Shown here piece after piece: positions 22,226 to 33,329 of a stretch of 64,000 nucleotides of DNA. The DNA comes from Zizania palustris (Eukaryota; Streptophyta; Magnoliopsida; Poales; Poaceae). Each line of letters opens with the position of its first letter. The first letter of the stretch is position 1. The stretch covers positions 76,914,255 through 76,978,254 of the forward strand of contig JAAALK010000288.1 of the NCBI GenBank assembly GCA_019279435.1. Reading direction: 5' to 3'. Under the pieces are notes generated by a model. That model worked only from the letters and a program-made list of their open reading frames with translations, made no database searches and was not told where the DNA came from. The position numbers and the translations under genes are program-made.

Positions 22226-22512
22226 AGGAGAATGACTGAAATAAGTCTTCTTTTCTTCAATTCCTTTCGTCTTGCACTTTTGGATTCCAAAGAAGCTTAA
22301 GGTTCGGGTGGGTATTCTGTTACGGTCGGAAGAAATTTTAGTTATCTCCATTTGTTACCCAAATTTGTGCTTAATTTTTTGGCCACTCAAATTTCATTCC
22401 TTAAAATTTTGGATCGGTCTATGGTCATGCATGATTAGAATTTGCTAACTTTTAGCCAAGCAAAGTCATAGAAGTTATGCTGACAAGGGTACGAGCATGC
22501 AACCACAAATAT

Positions 22513-23032
22513 AGAGTGCGTTTGGTTCGATGGATATCCCTGAACGGAATAGAATTATTCCATCCAGTCAGTTGTTTGGTTTGAGGGTGAAGGTGGATGG
22601 GATGGCCAATGAGAAGAATATTCCTTCAATATGCTGGATGGAGAGATTTAGGAAATTTTTCTAGATGAGCTCACCCAATATTAAGTGTCGTCTCCTGATT
22701 GGTTATTACATATTTATCTTTTCGTTTATAAATATTCAAATGATTTTACTCCCAAATTATTTATCCAATTTATGATCTAATTACATCATTGTATTGATTA
22801 TAATTTAATCTATAAAATAAGATCTCATATGATTATATTTTTATTAAAAAAATATATTTGACAAGTGGGTCCCACTAAATTCAACCTTATCTCATCCAAG
22901 TTGTATACGTCTAACCAAACAAAAAATTATCTCATCCCATCCATCCAACCAAACACCTTGAATGTATCATTCCATCCCTAAATTCATGGACGAGATTATC
23001 CTATCCACCTTCACCTCCAAACCAAATGGTAA
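22513..23032. mobile_element. MITE, probably Harbinger-like
   Basis: Begins 'gtgcgtttggttcgatgg' and ends 'cacctccaaaccaaatggtaac', which are inverted relatives, and contains further symmetric pairs ('gggtgaaggtggat', 'atccaccttcacc'; 'gaattattccatcc', 'atcattccatccc'). TSD uncertain, so borders are approximate. Confidence 0.55.
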
Positions 23033-23090
23033 CAAGGTGATCCAGCGTCAGTTGTCGAGAGGAGAAATGGAGGGAGGATGAGACTTAGGT

Positions 23091-23538
23091 GCCATTTGGT
23101 TCATAAACAAAGTGGAATGGGATGATTTTCTCCCAGTTTTTTGGATGAGATCGTTCCATCTCGTGTTTGGTTACGAGGGATGAGGATGTTGTAGTTTTAT
23201 GTTTGGTTGGTGGGTTGAGAGAAACGAGACTCTGCCCCGGAACCTTGGTCCCACACTGAAACACTTTCGTCCCATTTCAAAATATATGGTCCATCCTAAA
23301 ACCTCCATATCGGAACCTCCGGTCCGCTATGGAACCTCTAGCCTGATCTCGAGCCTCCAAGTATGAGGTGGGACGAGTTCATCTCTCTATTTTTGGGGGA
23401 CGAGTTCATCCTGAATATTAGAGAAATATTCTTTGGTGGGACGACTCTATCCCACTTGACTCCAAACCAAACACCGTAAAAAAAATAGGACCGTCTTATC
23501 TCATCCCACCTCGTTCCTCGAACCAAACGCTGTCACCG
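23091..23538. mobile_element. MITE related to the preceding one
   Basis: The left arm GGTGCCATTTGGTTC and the inverted right arm GGTGACAGCGTTTGGTTCGA, with internal matching 'gggatga...cgttccatc' and 'gacgagttcatcc' segments. Same general style as the element at 22513-23032 and only about 60 bp from it. No clear target duplication. Confidence 0.5.
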
Positions 23539-25048
23539 AGGAAGGTGCACATTCACTTAGGGGATCCGATGTCAGTATCGGTTAGAGACTTACTAGTCAA
23601 GGAAGTCGTCACATACTCACTTAGGAAATTATCGTGTTAGTTATGGATTTGTCGAGACTCATCACCATTGGAATGGACAGTTGGCAACATCATAATAGGC
23701 AATAGCCAATTGTTGGGATCGCCATTAATTGTCCAAGTTAGAGAGGCGGAAACCTAATGACTAGAAGGAGTATGTGACACTACTCTAGAATGGAAGTCAA
23801 GCATGTCGGCCTAGGAAGTAACTGTCAGACTCTAGACTATTAGGGCAGTTTCGATGGAGAGCCTACATAGATGTTTAGAGGAAAAAACCAGTTTTTTTCT
23901 CACCATGAATGCGTAACACAGGAGCATGCTGCTTAGGCTATTCACAGCGGTTGGTTTCATAACATTGTTTCCTAGAAATCCATATCAATTTTGCAACTGA
24001 ATGAAATACCCTTCCTCAGTGGAGAGTTACATTTCACTATTTTCTAGGCTAACCAGTGTAATTAAATACAACTAGCTCTCATGAAATACCCTCTATCTGA
24101 TGAAATAATTTCACTCTCAGTGGGTGTTTCATTTCATTTCATCCATCTTGAAAACGGGTTAGCACCATATCATGGTGATGACACTACTTCCTTCTCTTCC
24201 CTCATTAATTGAATATCATGTCAGCAAAAAATCTGATGTGTCATGGTAATTAATGCATGAAACCCCTATTGTGAATAGCCTTACTGTAGCATCAGGTGCT
24301 AGTGAGTGTTAATCAAGATAATTTCAACCATGCATGACTAGTCAAGTAAGTGTAGCAACAAATTAACTAATAAATATAACCGTACTAGATATCTTTGCAT
24401 TGGAACATAAAGCTCTTAAAAAGAATGCTTAATTTTTTTCTTATACTAAGCACCTACATTAGCACTGAAAATCGGAGATGGCCTTTCGAGGTTGGGCTAA
24501 TTTGAATGGAACTTGTGACCCATGAAGTAACGGGACGTGCCCAAACTAACGATTGAATCAACCAAATAAAAGTTGTCATCTAATATTGCAGCCCAAGTTG
24601 ATGACCAAATTTTTTAGCCATGGTCATTTTGGTTAATTTTGCCCACCCTAGAGTAGCTTTTATTGAAGACATGGCACAACTCCTCTGATATACAAATATA
24701 ATCTAGAGTTTATATAATAAAATAAAATAATTTAAAATTTTATTTTTAATTGAAAAACAGATCTAATATTTTAGCGTAAGAAATGTATGGGTTGTGCCAA
24801 CAAGACTTAAATCCTAATTTATATTAATTATTTGAGGAGACAAAAAAATAATTAAATATATTTTTTAAAAAATAATTTTAAAATATTCTGTAAGAAATAC
24901 TTATAAAGAAAAAATGTAAAAATACAGTTTAAAAACCACCCTTAAAATCGGGCGAAGGGTCCGGCGAAAAAATAGTGCGAAGCATTGTGGATTTGACACT
25001 GCCTTCAGCTCCGCTAAACCGGTAGAGCGTAGAAGAGACGAGATCCAT
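23539..25048. other. Intergenic DNA without recognised feature
   Basis: About 1.5 kb of AT-rich sequence with only short, unsupported ORFs. No terminal repeats or coding domains recognised. Confidence 0.3.
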
Positions 25049-25188
25049 TGTCACATAGGAAAGTAAATTTGATGATATTATTGATTAGGGGATTACATAT
25101 TTATAGTACAAGACATATTAGAGTTTATAACTAACACGAAAACTAAACAGAGTTCATAACCATCATGAATAGAAATATTATTCTAACA
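25049..25188 (-). mobile_element. 3' LTR of a disrupted Copia element
   Basis: A 140-bp LTR on the minus strand: starts TGTTAGAATAATATTTC (25188) and ends TATGTGACA (25049), with a purine-rich GTGGGGATG tract just inside. The matching 5' LTR, interrupted, is at 48254-49336 and shares 'tgttagaataatntttct', 'gaactctgtttag' and 'caatcaataat'. The two LTRs are over 23 kb apart because of nested insertions. Outer flanks show no matching TSD. Confidence 0.65.
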
Positions 25189-25368
25189 TCCCCACAATCA
25201 CAACATCGATGTGTCGAATGTTGAGATTGAATCAAAACTCAGTAAAGATCGGTGCTAGAAGTCCTTTTGTGAAGATATATGCATATTGTGATGAAGTGAG
25301 GACATGCATCACACGGACAACACTGACAACAACCTTCTCGTGAACAAAGTGGAGATCGATCTCAACAT
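25189..25368 (-). pseudogene. Copia RNase H C-terminal remnant
   Basis: The minus strand reads VEIDLHFVHEKV, then VRVMHVLTSSQYAYIFTKGL and a stop. This is the conserved C terminus of Copia RNase H (usually HIEIDLHFVREKV...ADIFTKGL). It is cut at 25368 by a CACTA terminus; the upstream pol domains are not found nearby. Confidence 0.7.
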
Positions 25369-25525
25369 CACTACAAGAAAATTAGATTTTTTCGGCATAT
25401 ACAATTTTCGTCGGTTATTCTTAAAGTCGATGGAAGAAATGTAACTTTCGCCAGTTTAGATGGGTCGATGGAAATTAACGTAAGTTCCCAACATTCCTAG
25501 GGTTATTGGCCAATACCCTCCGCGT
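25369..25525. mobile_element. 5' terminus of a third CACTA element
   Basis: CACTACAAGAAAATTAG followed by subterminal motifs 'ttttcgtcggttattcttaaag' and 'gtcgatggaa' matches the CACTACAAGAAAACAGG-type end of the element at 27871. It inserts into the Copia RNase H remnant. No matching right terminus was found, so its full extent is unknown; the next bases are split by a MULE. Confidence 0.55.
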
Positions 25526-25534
25526 GTGCCAACC

Positions 25535-26630
25535 GGGGAAATTGCAGATATACCCCATACTTGAAGTGCACTTACAGATTTACCCTAGAGTTGATACAAC
25601 TTGTTAATTTGCCCCATAGTTAAAAAGATCTCTTGCTAATTTTCCCTATTCCTCGTTTACAACAAATGTTAACTTATTTTCTTACATTTCAGCATACAAA
25701 ATACTTCTTCAACCCTTCTTCAACCTCTCACACTTTGGACATCGCCTCGCTGCCGATCTCGCGCACATTACCTCGCTACCGATCTCGCGCACCGCCAACC
25801 AATCCTATGCTTTGCCCTTGACATCGATCCCGCACGTCGTCATCGGTATCGCCGCTCCATGTGGCTGATCCCGTGGCATGTCATTGCTTAGTGCTCTAGG
25901 TTCTCCTCTGCAACGTAGTGGCACTTGTATTGGTGCTACTATCATAGCGGGCTTCTCGTGGCCTTGCCTGATTCGGCGTCATGGACGATCGCTCACGAGT
26001 ATTTCATGTGGGGGATCGCTCCTGGGCGGCACAGGCTAGATTTTTGGTACCTATTTTTGCAATGTCATGATGTTTTGCTAGATTTGGGGCTCCATACTTC
26101 CATGAGCATTTCTTGATGCTGGTGATAGTTTTTCAAATTTTTGTTCACTTTTTTAGTTGTATGTTTCTTGTGAGACGATGGTTCGAAGAGATTGAAATAT
26201 GCATTGGAAAGGAATTCACAGTATGTGTTCAATTAGAGTCTTTGATAGAAAATCCATCGTATTTTTGGCTCAACGTATCATTGCGATCTTCAAAAGTGCT
26301 CTTTTCTCCAGTTGTGTGAGGGCACGAGGATAGTGGCAGCGGTGGAGCTCGCCATTGCGCGAGGCTAGTGGCTCACGGGATCAACATCAGTCAGACTGGA
26401 CACTGGTACTTGGTCGAATACAAGCTTGGAGTATGAGAGGTTGAAGAAGGGTAGAAAAGGTATTTTTCTTGCCGAAATGTAAGAAAATAAGTTGAAATTT
26501 ATTGTAAATGAGGAATGGGGAAAATTAGCAAGAGATCCATATAACTATGGGGCAAATTTACAAGTTGTACCAACTCTGGGGTAAATCTGCAAGTGCGCTT
26601 CAAGTATGGGGTATATATGCAATTTCCCTC
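25535..26630. mobile_element. Mutator-like element with about 200-bp TIRs
   Basis: Starts GGGGAAATTGCAGATATACC and ends as its inverse, with long inverted arms (about 25535-25745 and 26420-26630, including 'ttacagatttacccta' and 'tcttctcaacct'-type segments). Flanked by a perfect 9-bp duplication GTGCCAACC (25526-25534, 26631-26639), diagnostic of the Mutator superfamily. The 0.7-kb interior has exon-like GC content near 25740-26000, but no protein is recognised; a Pack-MULE is possible. Confidence 0.85.
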
Positions 26631-26639
26631 GTGCCAACC

Positions 26640-27870
26640 CTAGCAATATTACTACATTCCCCCACCTCCTCCCCATGGAATCCCCCTCCCCACCACCGCC
26701 CGCACCACCTTAGCCTCCGAAACACCCCGTCTCCGCCTTCTCCCTCCATGACGACTGACCCAACGCCTACCCATCCCCATTTCTCGACACCACGACGACG
26801 GCGGAGGACGTTGCTACGACCATATCCAAGTCAGTGACGGCGCCGATGACCATACACCTTGTAAACTTCATCTCTAAGGACCAGGTAAACCTACTATGGC
26901 TACTGCTCGAGCCTCGTAGGGTTTGTAACAGGAAACCCTAGAAAATCCCGCTGAAATCTGTTGTATTGGGGGCAATTTCTTGCATCTTGACAAGGCGAAG
27001 CGAATGAAAGGGGAACGGACAGAGGACGACACCGCCCAATGCAACAAGATGCTCTTCCAAGTCGGTCGCCCGCCCCACCGTTCAACTTGCTAACCCCATC
27101 GTCTCATCCTCCTCCTCAAAGCACAGTGAGTTTTCCTCCAGCTCAACATGACTCAATGTTATCTTGTAAATTTTGTAGAACAGACTCAAAAATATAATCA
27201 TCAGCCTTTGATATATTAGAGAAGATCTTTGTTGTGCATCACATAAAAGTTTCGTCCGTGAAAAGTGGAGAAAAAATGTTGTATGTGGCTGCTATTGTGG
27301 AAGCGCGACCAAAGATCGGCTAGTGGAAGACACCACCAATGAATGGAGAAGACATCCACGGTATGGAGTTGACCTGTGTGGAGTGGACTGCTACAATGCA
27401 CAGGGAGGACATGGAGTGCACCACAATTACATGTGGGGAAGGCGCAGAGCAGATCACTATCCCACGTGGGAGGGCATGAAGCAAATTGCTATGATGTATG
27501 GAGAGGGCATGGAGTGGGACACTACAACATGTGGGGAAGGCACGGAGCGGGCCGTGGCGATGCGTGGGGAGGGTACTGAGTGGGATGTTGCGATGTGTGG
27601 GAGGGTCCACGTTTTTCTGAATGGAAACATGCGGTGGGTCAGTGAAACTGGTGCAAAAATCCAAGGATGGGTCCAACATCTTGGGGGAGAATACCACCAA
27701 AATGTAGATCTGACCGTGTCAGCACGAGGGAGCTCACCGATCTAGATGTGGGCGGACAATGTGACAAAGAGAAGTTGTGGGCAGAAGGAAACCAGTGGCT
27801 ACCCTGTGATCTATTGCTGGGCGGTAGGCTTTTTGAGGTCACTGTAGGCAAATTGCGCCAGTCGAGGTGA
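26640..27870. other. Non-coding interior DNA with a degenerate tandem repeat
   Basis: Lies between the MULE and the Pack-CACTA. 26640-26890 is CCT-rich and exon-like but unrecognised. At about 27330-27610 units around 'atgtggggaaggcacggagcggg' recur with variation every 40-45 bp. This may be old Copia or CACTA interior. No gene is supported. Confidence 0.35.
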
Positions 27871-29949
27871 CACTACAAGAAAACAGGAAATTTTCGTCGG
27901 CAAATTTAATTTTCGTCGGCTTTCGAAAAAGCCGACGGAAGTTAATTCACTTTCGTCGGCCTACAGGAGCCGACGAAAATTAAATTAACTTCCGTCGGCT
28001 TTTAACTATGGCCGACGGAAGGTAAGAGGCTTCGGCCCACCTCAAGATAAAAACTTTAACTTCCGTCGGTCAACTTTAAAGCCGACGGAAGTTAAAGTTA
28101 ACTTCCGTCGGCTTTAACTGTGGCCGACGGAAGATATGTTTCTAACATCACAATTTTTCCGAGACTGCCTCTATTTTTCCCCACGCGCCTACCTAACCCT
28201 AGTTTTTCCACCCCCACCTCCCGGTTGCCGCCTCCCCGCCTCCGCTGCCGCCACCAAACCGCCCGGCCATCGCCGCCGCCGCTCGGCTGGCTGCCTCCCC
28301 CGCTTGGCCGACCCCCGCCTCCGCCTCCCCCGCTCGATCTAGAGAGACCGCTCCGCCCGTCGGCGCGGGCGGCGGCGACGACTCGACCACCTCCACCGCC
28401 GCGGATGACGACGACCGTGTCTTTCTCGTGCTCCACCGGGCCTTCACCCTCCGCCGCGCCGACGACCTACTCCTCCAGCCCGACGCCTCCGGTAGGACCT
28501 ACGCCCTCGTTGGATTGGATAAATGGGGCCTTTGCCATGAAAGGGACTGGAGACAGTTAATCCCGTCCCCACTCCGGTGAGGGCGCTTCGGGTTGAGGTG
28601 AGGTGAGGTGAGGGTGAGGATGACAATGTGGTTGGCTCCGTCGTTTGTGTGCTGGCAGGTGGTGGGCGATGGTGCGGGAGGCGGCGGCGGAGGGCACTGG
28701 TGGCGGGGACCAAGGTTGGGCGCGATGTGTTCGAGGCCTCCGCGGGGAGGCTTCGCGTCGTGGGCCGCGCCGGGGTGGGGATCGACAACGTCGATCTCGC
28801 CGCGGCCACCGAGCACGGCTGCCTCGTCGTCAATGCGCCCACGGCCAACACCGTCGCCGCGGCGGAGCACGGCATCGCGCTGCTCACTGCGATGTCCAGG
28901 AACATCGCCCAGGCCGACGCCTCGCTCAAGGCTGGTGAGTGCACCCCTCCAAGTCTGGAAAAAGATCCCTAATTTAATTTAAATGATGCTGCCACTGTCT
29001 CGATCCCTGTGTTTAAAGTATTAGCAAATCACTCCTAACAGGCAATATAAGAATGATCATTTCAGAGATGCCATCTGCTGCTGCACAATGTTCAGATGGC
29101 ATCTCTGAAAGGCAATATATGTATTTTTTTTTCAATTACGACGGCCTCTTACATTTTTTCAACACATTAGCTGACCTGAATCTTGTATAGGTAAATGGCA
29201 GCGCAACAAGTATGTGGGTGTATCTCTTGTTGGTAAAACTCTTGCTATTCTTGGATTTGGAAAGGTTGGGTCAGAAGTAGCACGTCGCGCTAAAGGGTTG
29301 GGAATGCATGTGATTGCACATGATCCGTATGCTTCTGCTGATCGTGCCCGTGCAATCGGAGTTGAGCTTGTAAGCATGGAAGAAGCTATGACAACTGCTG
29401 ACTTCATCTCACTGCATATGCCACTTACCCCTTGGTGCCAGCACAGTGGAAGCACAGGTATGGTGAATTAACTCAGAATGTTGTCCCTCCATGCTCCATA
29501 CTAGCTGTTGAAATAGCTGAAGTTGTCATTGGAGCTCTGAATCCAACTTACTCATGGTGGAATTGAGTTTATCTTACATACTTATGTTTTGTGCAGGTGC
29601 TGTCAGAGCTTGCACCTTATGTTGTGCTCGCAGAAAAGCTTGGGCGTCTGGCTGTACAACTAGTGGCTGGGGGCGGTGGTATTAAGTCTGTGAAAGTGAC
29701 CTATGCGTCTGCTTGCCAGAATTTTTTTTTAAAGGAAAAGGTAACTTTCGTCGGCCACACATTAGCCGACGGAAGTTACTTTTTTTTCATTTTTTCTGTT
29801 TTTCTCTTAACTAACTTCCGTCGGACCGCTTCCGTCGGCCAAAGCCGACGGAAGTTAGTCTTTTGCCGACGGAAGTTAGCTTCTTTCGTCGGAAAAGAGC
29901 TAACTTTCGTCGGCTTTGGCCGACGGAAGTTTGTCGGATTGTTGTAGTA
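27871..29949 (+). mobile_element. Pack-CACTA carrying PGDH gene pieces
   Basis: The left end CACTACAAGAAAACAGG and the right end (reverse CTACAACAATCCGAC, preceded by a changed first base) are flanked by TGA (27868-27870, 29950-29952). Both subterminal regions carry inverted AACTTCCGTCGGC repeats. No transposase is present. The interior instead holds fragments of a host D-3-phosphoglycerate dehydrogenase gene with introns (28694-29715), plus an unrelated GC-rich Pro-rich segment at 28130-28640. It must rely on proteins from elsewhere to move. Confidence 0.85.
28694..29715 (+). pseudogene. Captured D-3-phosphoglycerate dehydrogenase fragments
   Basis: PGDH makes the first step of the plastid phosphoserine pathway. 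Fragment A (28694-28934) encodes LRVVGRAGVGIDNVDLA and APTANTVAAAEHGIALL, ending at a donor GTGAGT. Fragment B (29191-29457) starts after a TTGTATAG acceptor and encodes the Rossmann part VGKTLAILGFGKVGSEVA up to HMPLTP, then jumps to LGASTVEAQ, so most of the catalytic domain is deleted. A trace AVEIAEVVIGAL lies near 29504-29540. Fragment C (29597-29715), after TTTGTGCAG, encodes VLSELAPYVVLAEKLGRLAV. The N terminus, catalytic residues and ACT domain are missing, and the B junction shifts frame, so it cannot make an enzyme. Retained introns show capture from genomic DNA. Confidence 0.88.
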
Positions 29950-29952
29950 TGA

Positions 29953-30149
29953 ATACAACATGCGTGAGGATGAGGGGGCGCATGGAGTAGAACAGTAGAG
30001 AAATGCCGTGTGGAGGACACCATAATAGATTGGTGAAGCCACACGCGTGGAGAAGCATGGGCACCAAGCGAGGCGGCAACATGCCGGTCGAATCAACACA
30101 TTATGAGGGCCCAGATTTTGCGATAGAACTAGCATCGTGAGGAGCACCA
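29953..30149. other. Old Copia interior between two insertions
   Basis: A short stretch between the Pack-CACTA and the SIRE-like LTR. It resumes at 48064 after that element, joined by the near-identical CACCA/CACCG duplication. No coding sequence is recognised. Confidence 0.35.
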
Positions 30150-32360
30150 TGAAAGTTTCCTAGAGGGGCATGAATATGCGATCTAAAAATTTCTTGCGGA
30201 AAATGATTAGTTTGAAAAAATCTAGGACTGAAAGTTTCGAGTCACCAAAGGTTTGCACAACTTTTGGTGTTCTAGAAATTCTGACTAGAACCGGAAGTTC
30301 CGGGTCACCGGAGGTTGTCAGAACTTGTGGGTCTAGAAGTTTCGACTGGAACTAGAAGTTTGGCCTAACCAGAAATCGAACAGATATAAAATTTAATCGA
30401 GCTAACAAAGTAAATTAATACAAGTGTGAGTAATGATGTTAGCTACTACTTTTACACGGGAAAATATTCTACAACTTAGCTAGCTAGTAGATCGGACAAT
30501 ATTAAGATATGAACGAGAAAGAACATGAAGAACACAATGAACACAAGTGGATATTTCTTGTAGTTTGGATCTATCGATCCTATGTCTCTGTTGAGGGGCC
30601 CTAAAAGACCAAGTCTCTTTCAACCCTTTTCCTCATCAAGCCTTAACCAAAGTTAAGATTAGATTTTCATTCATTACCTTGTTGAAGCTAAGGTATGGTT
30701 TGTACAAATTTCTCCACACACACCACAATCCCCTTGGGTGCTCGTGAATTGATGCCTAACCATTTAGGAGGTAGCATCTTCGGGAGTAACAAATACATTG
30801 AAAGACTTGTAGGATCAAATCTTTGTACTCAACATTTATCAAGAAAACCAATAAACTCAACCACCCAAAATCTTTTCAAAAGATGGAACAAAGAGTTTGC
30901 AAAAAGATTTGTGTTGCACTCTCAAGAAATCTAAAGGATTTGCTCTAGATCTAGCCTTGAAGGAGAGAGAGAGAGTGTTTAGGGTTTCATCTCTAGGGTT
31001 CTAGTTGAGTTCCTTACTGTTCAAAATGGAGTGAGGGAGTATTTATACTTGTCACACAAAAAATGATTGTTTGAAGATATTTTGCTACGTGTCACCTAGA
31101 AGTTCTGGACCAATCCAGAAGTTCCGAACTAAGAAATAAATTCAAATAGAACAACATTTTGGGAAGTTTTGGGCATCACCTAGAAGTTCTGGCCCAATAA
31201 AATCGATACAGAAGGTTCATTTCGGAAGTTTTGGGCTTTAGCCGAAAGTTCTGGGCCAAAAATAAAATTGATACAGAAGGTTCATTTCAGAAGTTCTAGG
31301 TCAAAAATAAAAATCGATACAGAAGGTTCATTTCAGAAGTTCTGGGCCAGAAATAAAAATCGATATAGAAGGTTCATTTTAGAAGTTCTAGCCAAAATAA
31401 AATCGATCCAGAAGGTTCATTTTGGATGTTTCGGCCAATTAAAACTCAGAAATAGAAGGTTTATTTTGGAAGTTTCGGGATGAACCGGAACTTCCGATCA
31501 TGTTGAAAAATTCTGAAATGAGTTTGAATGAAACCAAAAAGCTTTCAAAAAAGTTTTTTTGAGCACAAAGCTTTGGAAGAACTTTCAACGTATCCTTTTT
31601 ATAATATGTTGATCCTAAACTCAAGTTTAAAAGTAATTCAACATTTTTCATCTTTGAGCTTATTTTGGATTAAACAGAGCTTTTCTCCAAATTTTTATCA
31701 ATTGTTATGTTGTTTTTCGTGAATTTTTTACATACATCTCATCAATGTGGTTAGTAGCTTTTGATCATCATTGTCATTAATACACAGTCATTATATACAA
31801 ACAATAATTCTCAACGGGAGTACCCAAAGAGAAGTTTTGGTTAGGCTAAAGGGGGTGTCGTGTAATGATCTAATGGTTATCTCAAGTGATGAGATAAAGA
31901 CAACGATTTTTAGATAAGTTCGGGCTTCCCGAAGGATAATAACCCTAGTCCTATATGAGTGTAATATCAGAATAATATGATCCTATTTTTTAGGATTCCT
32001 CTAATCCCTTTATAGGGGAGGGATCAGGGGTAAATCATAAGTAATGATCCCCGTTAATGATCGAGAACTGATCAATCTACGAGAAATAATTATGAAGATA
32101 ATTGCTATAATTAATTATGGGATTATGAAGACTTTAATAATGGTCTAGCTCTTGATAGCGACTGTCCAAATGCAGGTAGTCGTGAGGCCTTCATCTTGAG
32201 TGCTGGGCTCAGGAGCCTTCGGACCCCCAAATGCCTACCACCTATAGGATTCTGACCATTGGCTGGTCGACTTAAAACTATTCGGGAGGTAGCTTGGGAT
32301 CATATTCCCGACATACACCAAAATTAAGTAAGGGCTTATATGCACCAAGATACACTTTCA
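30150..32360 (-). repeat. 3' LTR of the SIRE-like element
   Basis: A 2,211-bp copy that includes a 527-bp solo LTR (31787-32313); without it about 1.68 kb. It contains many variants of 'agaaggttcatttcggaagttc', a degenerate internal tandem repeat also present in the other LTR. The two LTRs differ at many positions, so the insertion is old. Confidence 0.75.
31787..32313 (-). mobile_element. Solo LTR nested in the SIRE-like LTR
   Basis: A 527-bp insert absent from the sister LTR (compare 48015-48030), flanked by the perfect duplication TACAC (31782-31786, 32314-32318). On the minus strand it begins TGTCGGGAATATGATCCC; the other end reads ...AATGACT, i.e. the final CA has mutated. Confidence 0.7.
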
Positions 32361-33315
32361 ATCTCCCCTTTTGGTGATTGATGATAACATGATCAAAGAA
32401 GGAATTTAAATTGCATAAGAAATGAAATTTAGACAATTTAGCTCCCCTAAATGCATAAAATAGTTCAATTAAGACAAATATGACATTTCATCATATTTAG
32501 GGCATCTCATAATATAGATCACAAGATTTCACAATACATCACAATTTACAACCATATCAAACATCATAAGTGCAGAATGAACATAATTATACATTAAATG
32601 TTAAAACATCCATATTGTTAATTACATCTGTCATACAAAAAATAATGCATTTAAATACTATTACAAGCCAAATTGTTCATTACACGGATTACAAATAAGA
32701 ATCAAAGTATGGATGGATAGATAGCTAGACGACTTCTTCTTTGACATATTTCTCCCTATTTGGCATCAAAAACACCAAAGAGAGAGAAATAGTAGGAAAG
32801 TTCACTCGGAGTCATCCTCATCCTCATTATCCTCCTCCAAATCCCCGACATTGTCCTCATCCTCCTCCTCAGAAGAAGAAGGCTGATGAGGCTACTATCG
32901 GGATATCGAGTCCACTGCTCCGAAGAAGTAGGAGTAGGGATCGTTGGTGCAGTTAGATCCCATGGTAAGATCAAAGGCCACATCAGGAGGAGGCAAGAGA
33001 TCCATGGGAGGATTCCCTAACTACTAAATAAGCATATTGATAGCATCATGTCACCTCCTATTGACCTCCCTACATTCTTGTTCAACCACAGTGATGTTGC
33101 GACACATCTTGAAGATCGTCGATAGCGCCCTCTTAAATGGAGAAGAAGATGACAATAAGGATATAGATGGCTGATCTTCCCTATGAGAAGGATGAGCATG
33201 CTTGGATCTACTAGGGCCTAAAGCTGGAGAAGGAGCTACTACTATTGCTGGTGCTATTGGATCTACGAAAGGCTCCACTCTGATGGGCTCCACACGGTCG
33301 ATCCAGCCAGCCTTC
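32361..33315 (-). other. 3' non-pol region of the SIRE-like element
   Basis: Internal sequence between RT/RNase H and the 3' LTR. The minus strand ends in an acidic tail EEEDEDNVGDLEEDNEDEDD before a stop near 32808. SIRE-type elements often carry an extra 3' ORF here; this one is broken and cut at about 33315 by the Gypsy fragment. Function unknown. Confidence 0.4.
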
Positions 33316-33329
33316 GGTAGAAGCAGAAA

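Noticed and set aside
28120..28560. Pro-rich 146-aa protein starting MADGRY
   Set aside because: Begins within the CACTA subterminal repeats; low complexity, no known domain.
28694..29715. Functional PGDH gene
   Set aside because: Lacks the N terminus, most of the catalytic domain and the ACT domain, and has a frame-shifting internal deletion; the fragments lie within transposon ends.
25369..29949. One large CACTA element from 25369 to 29949
   Set aside because: The end at 29949 pairs with 27871 by the TGA duplication; the base triplet before 25369 is CAT, not TGA.
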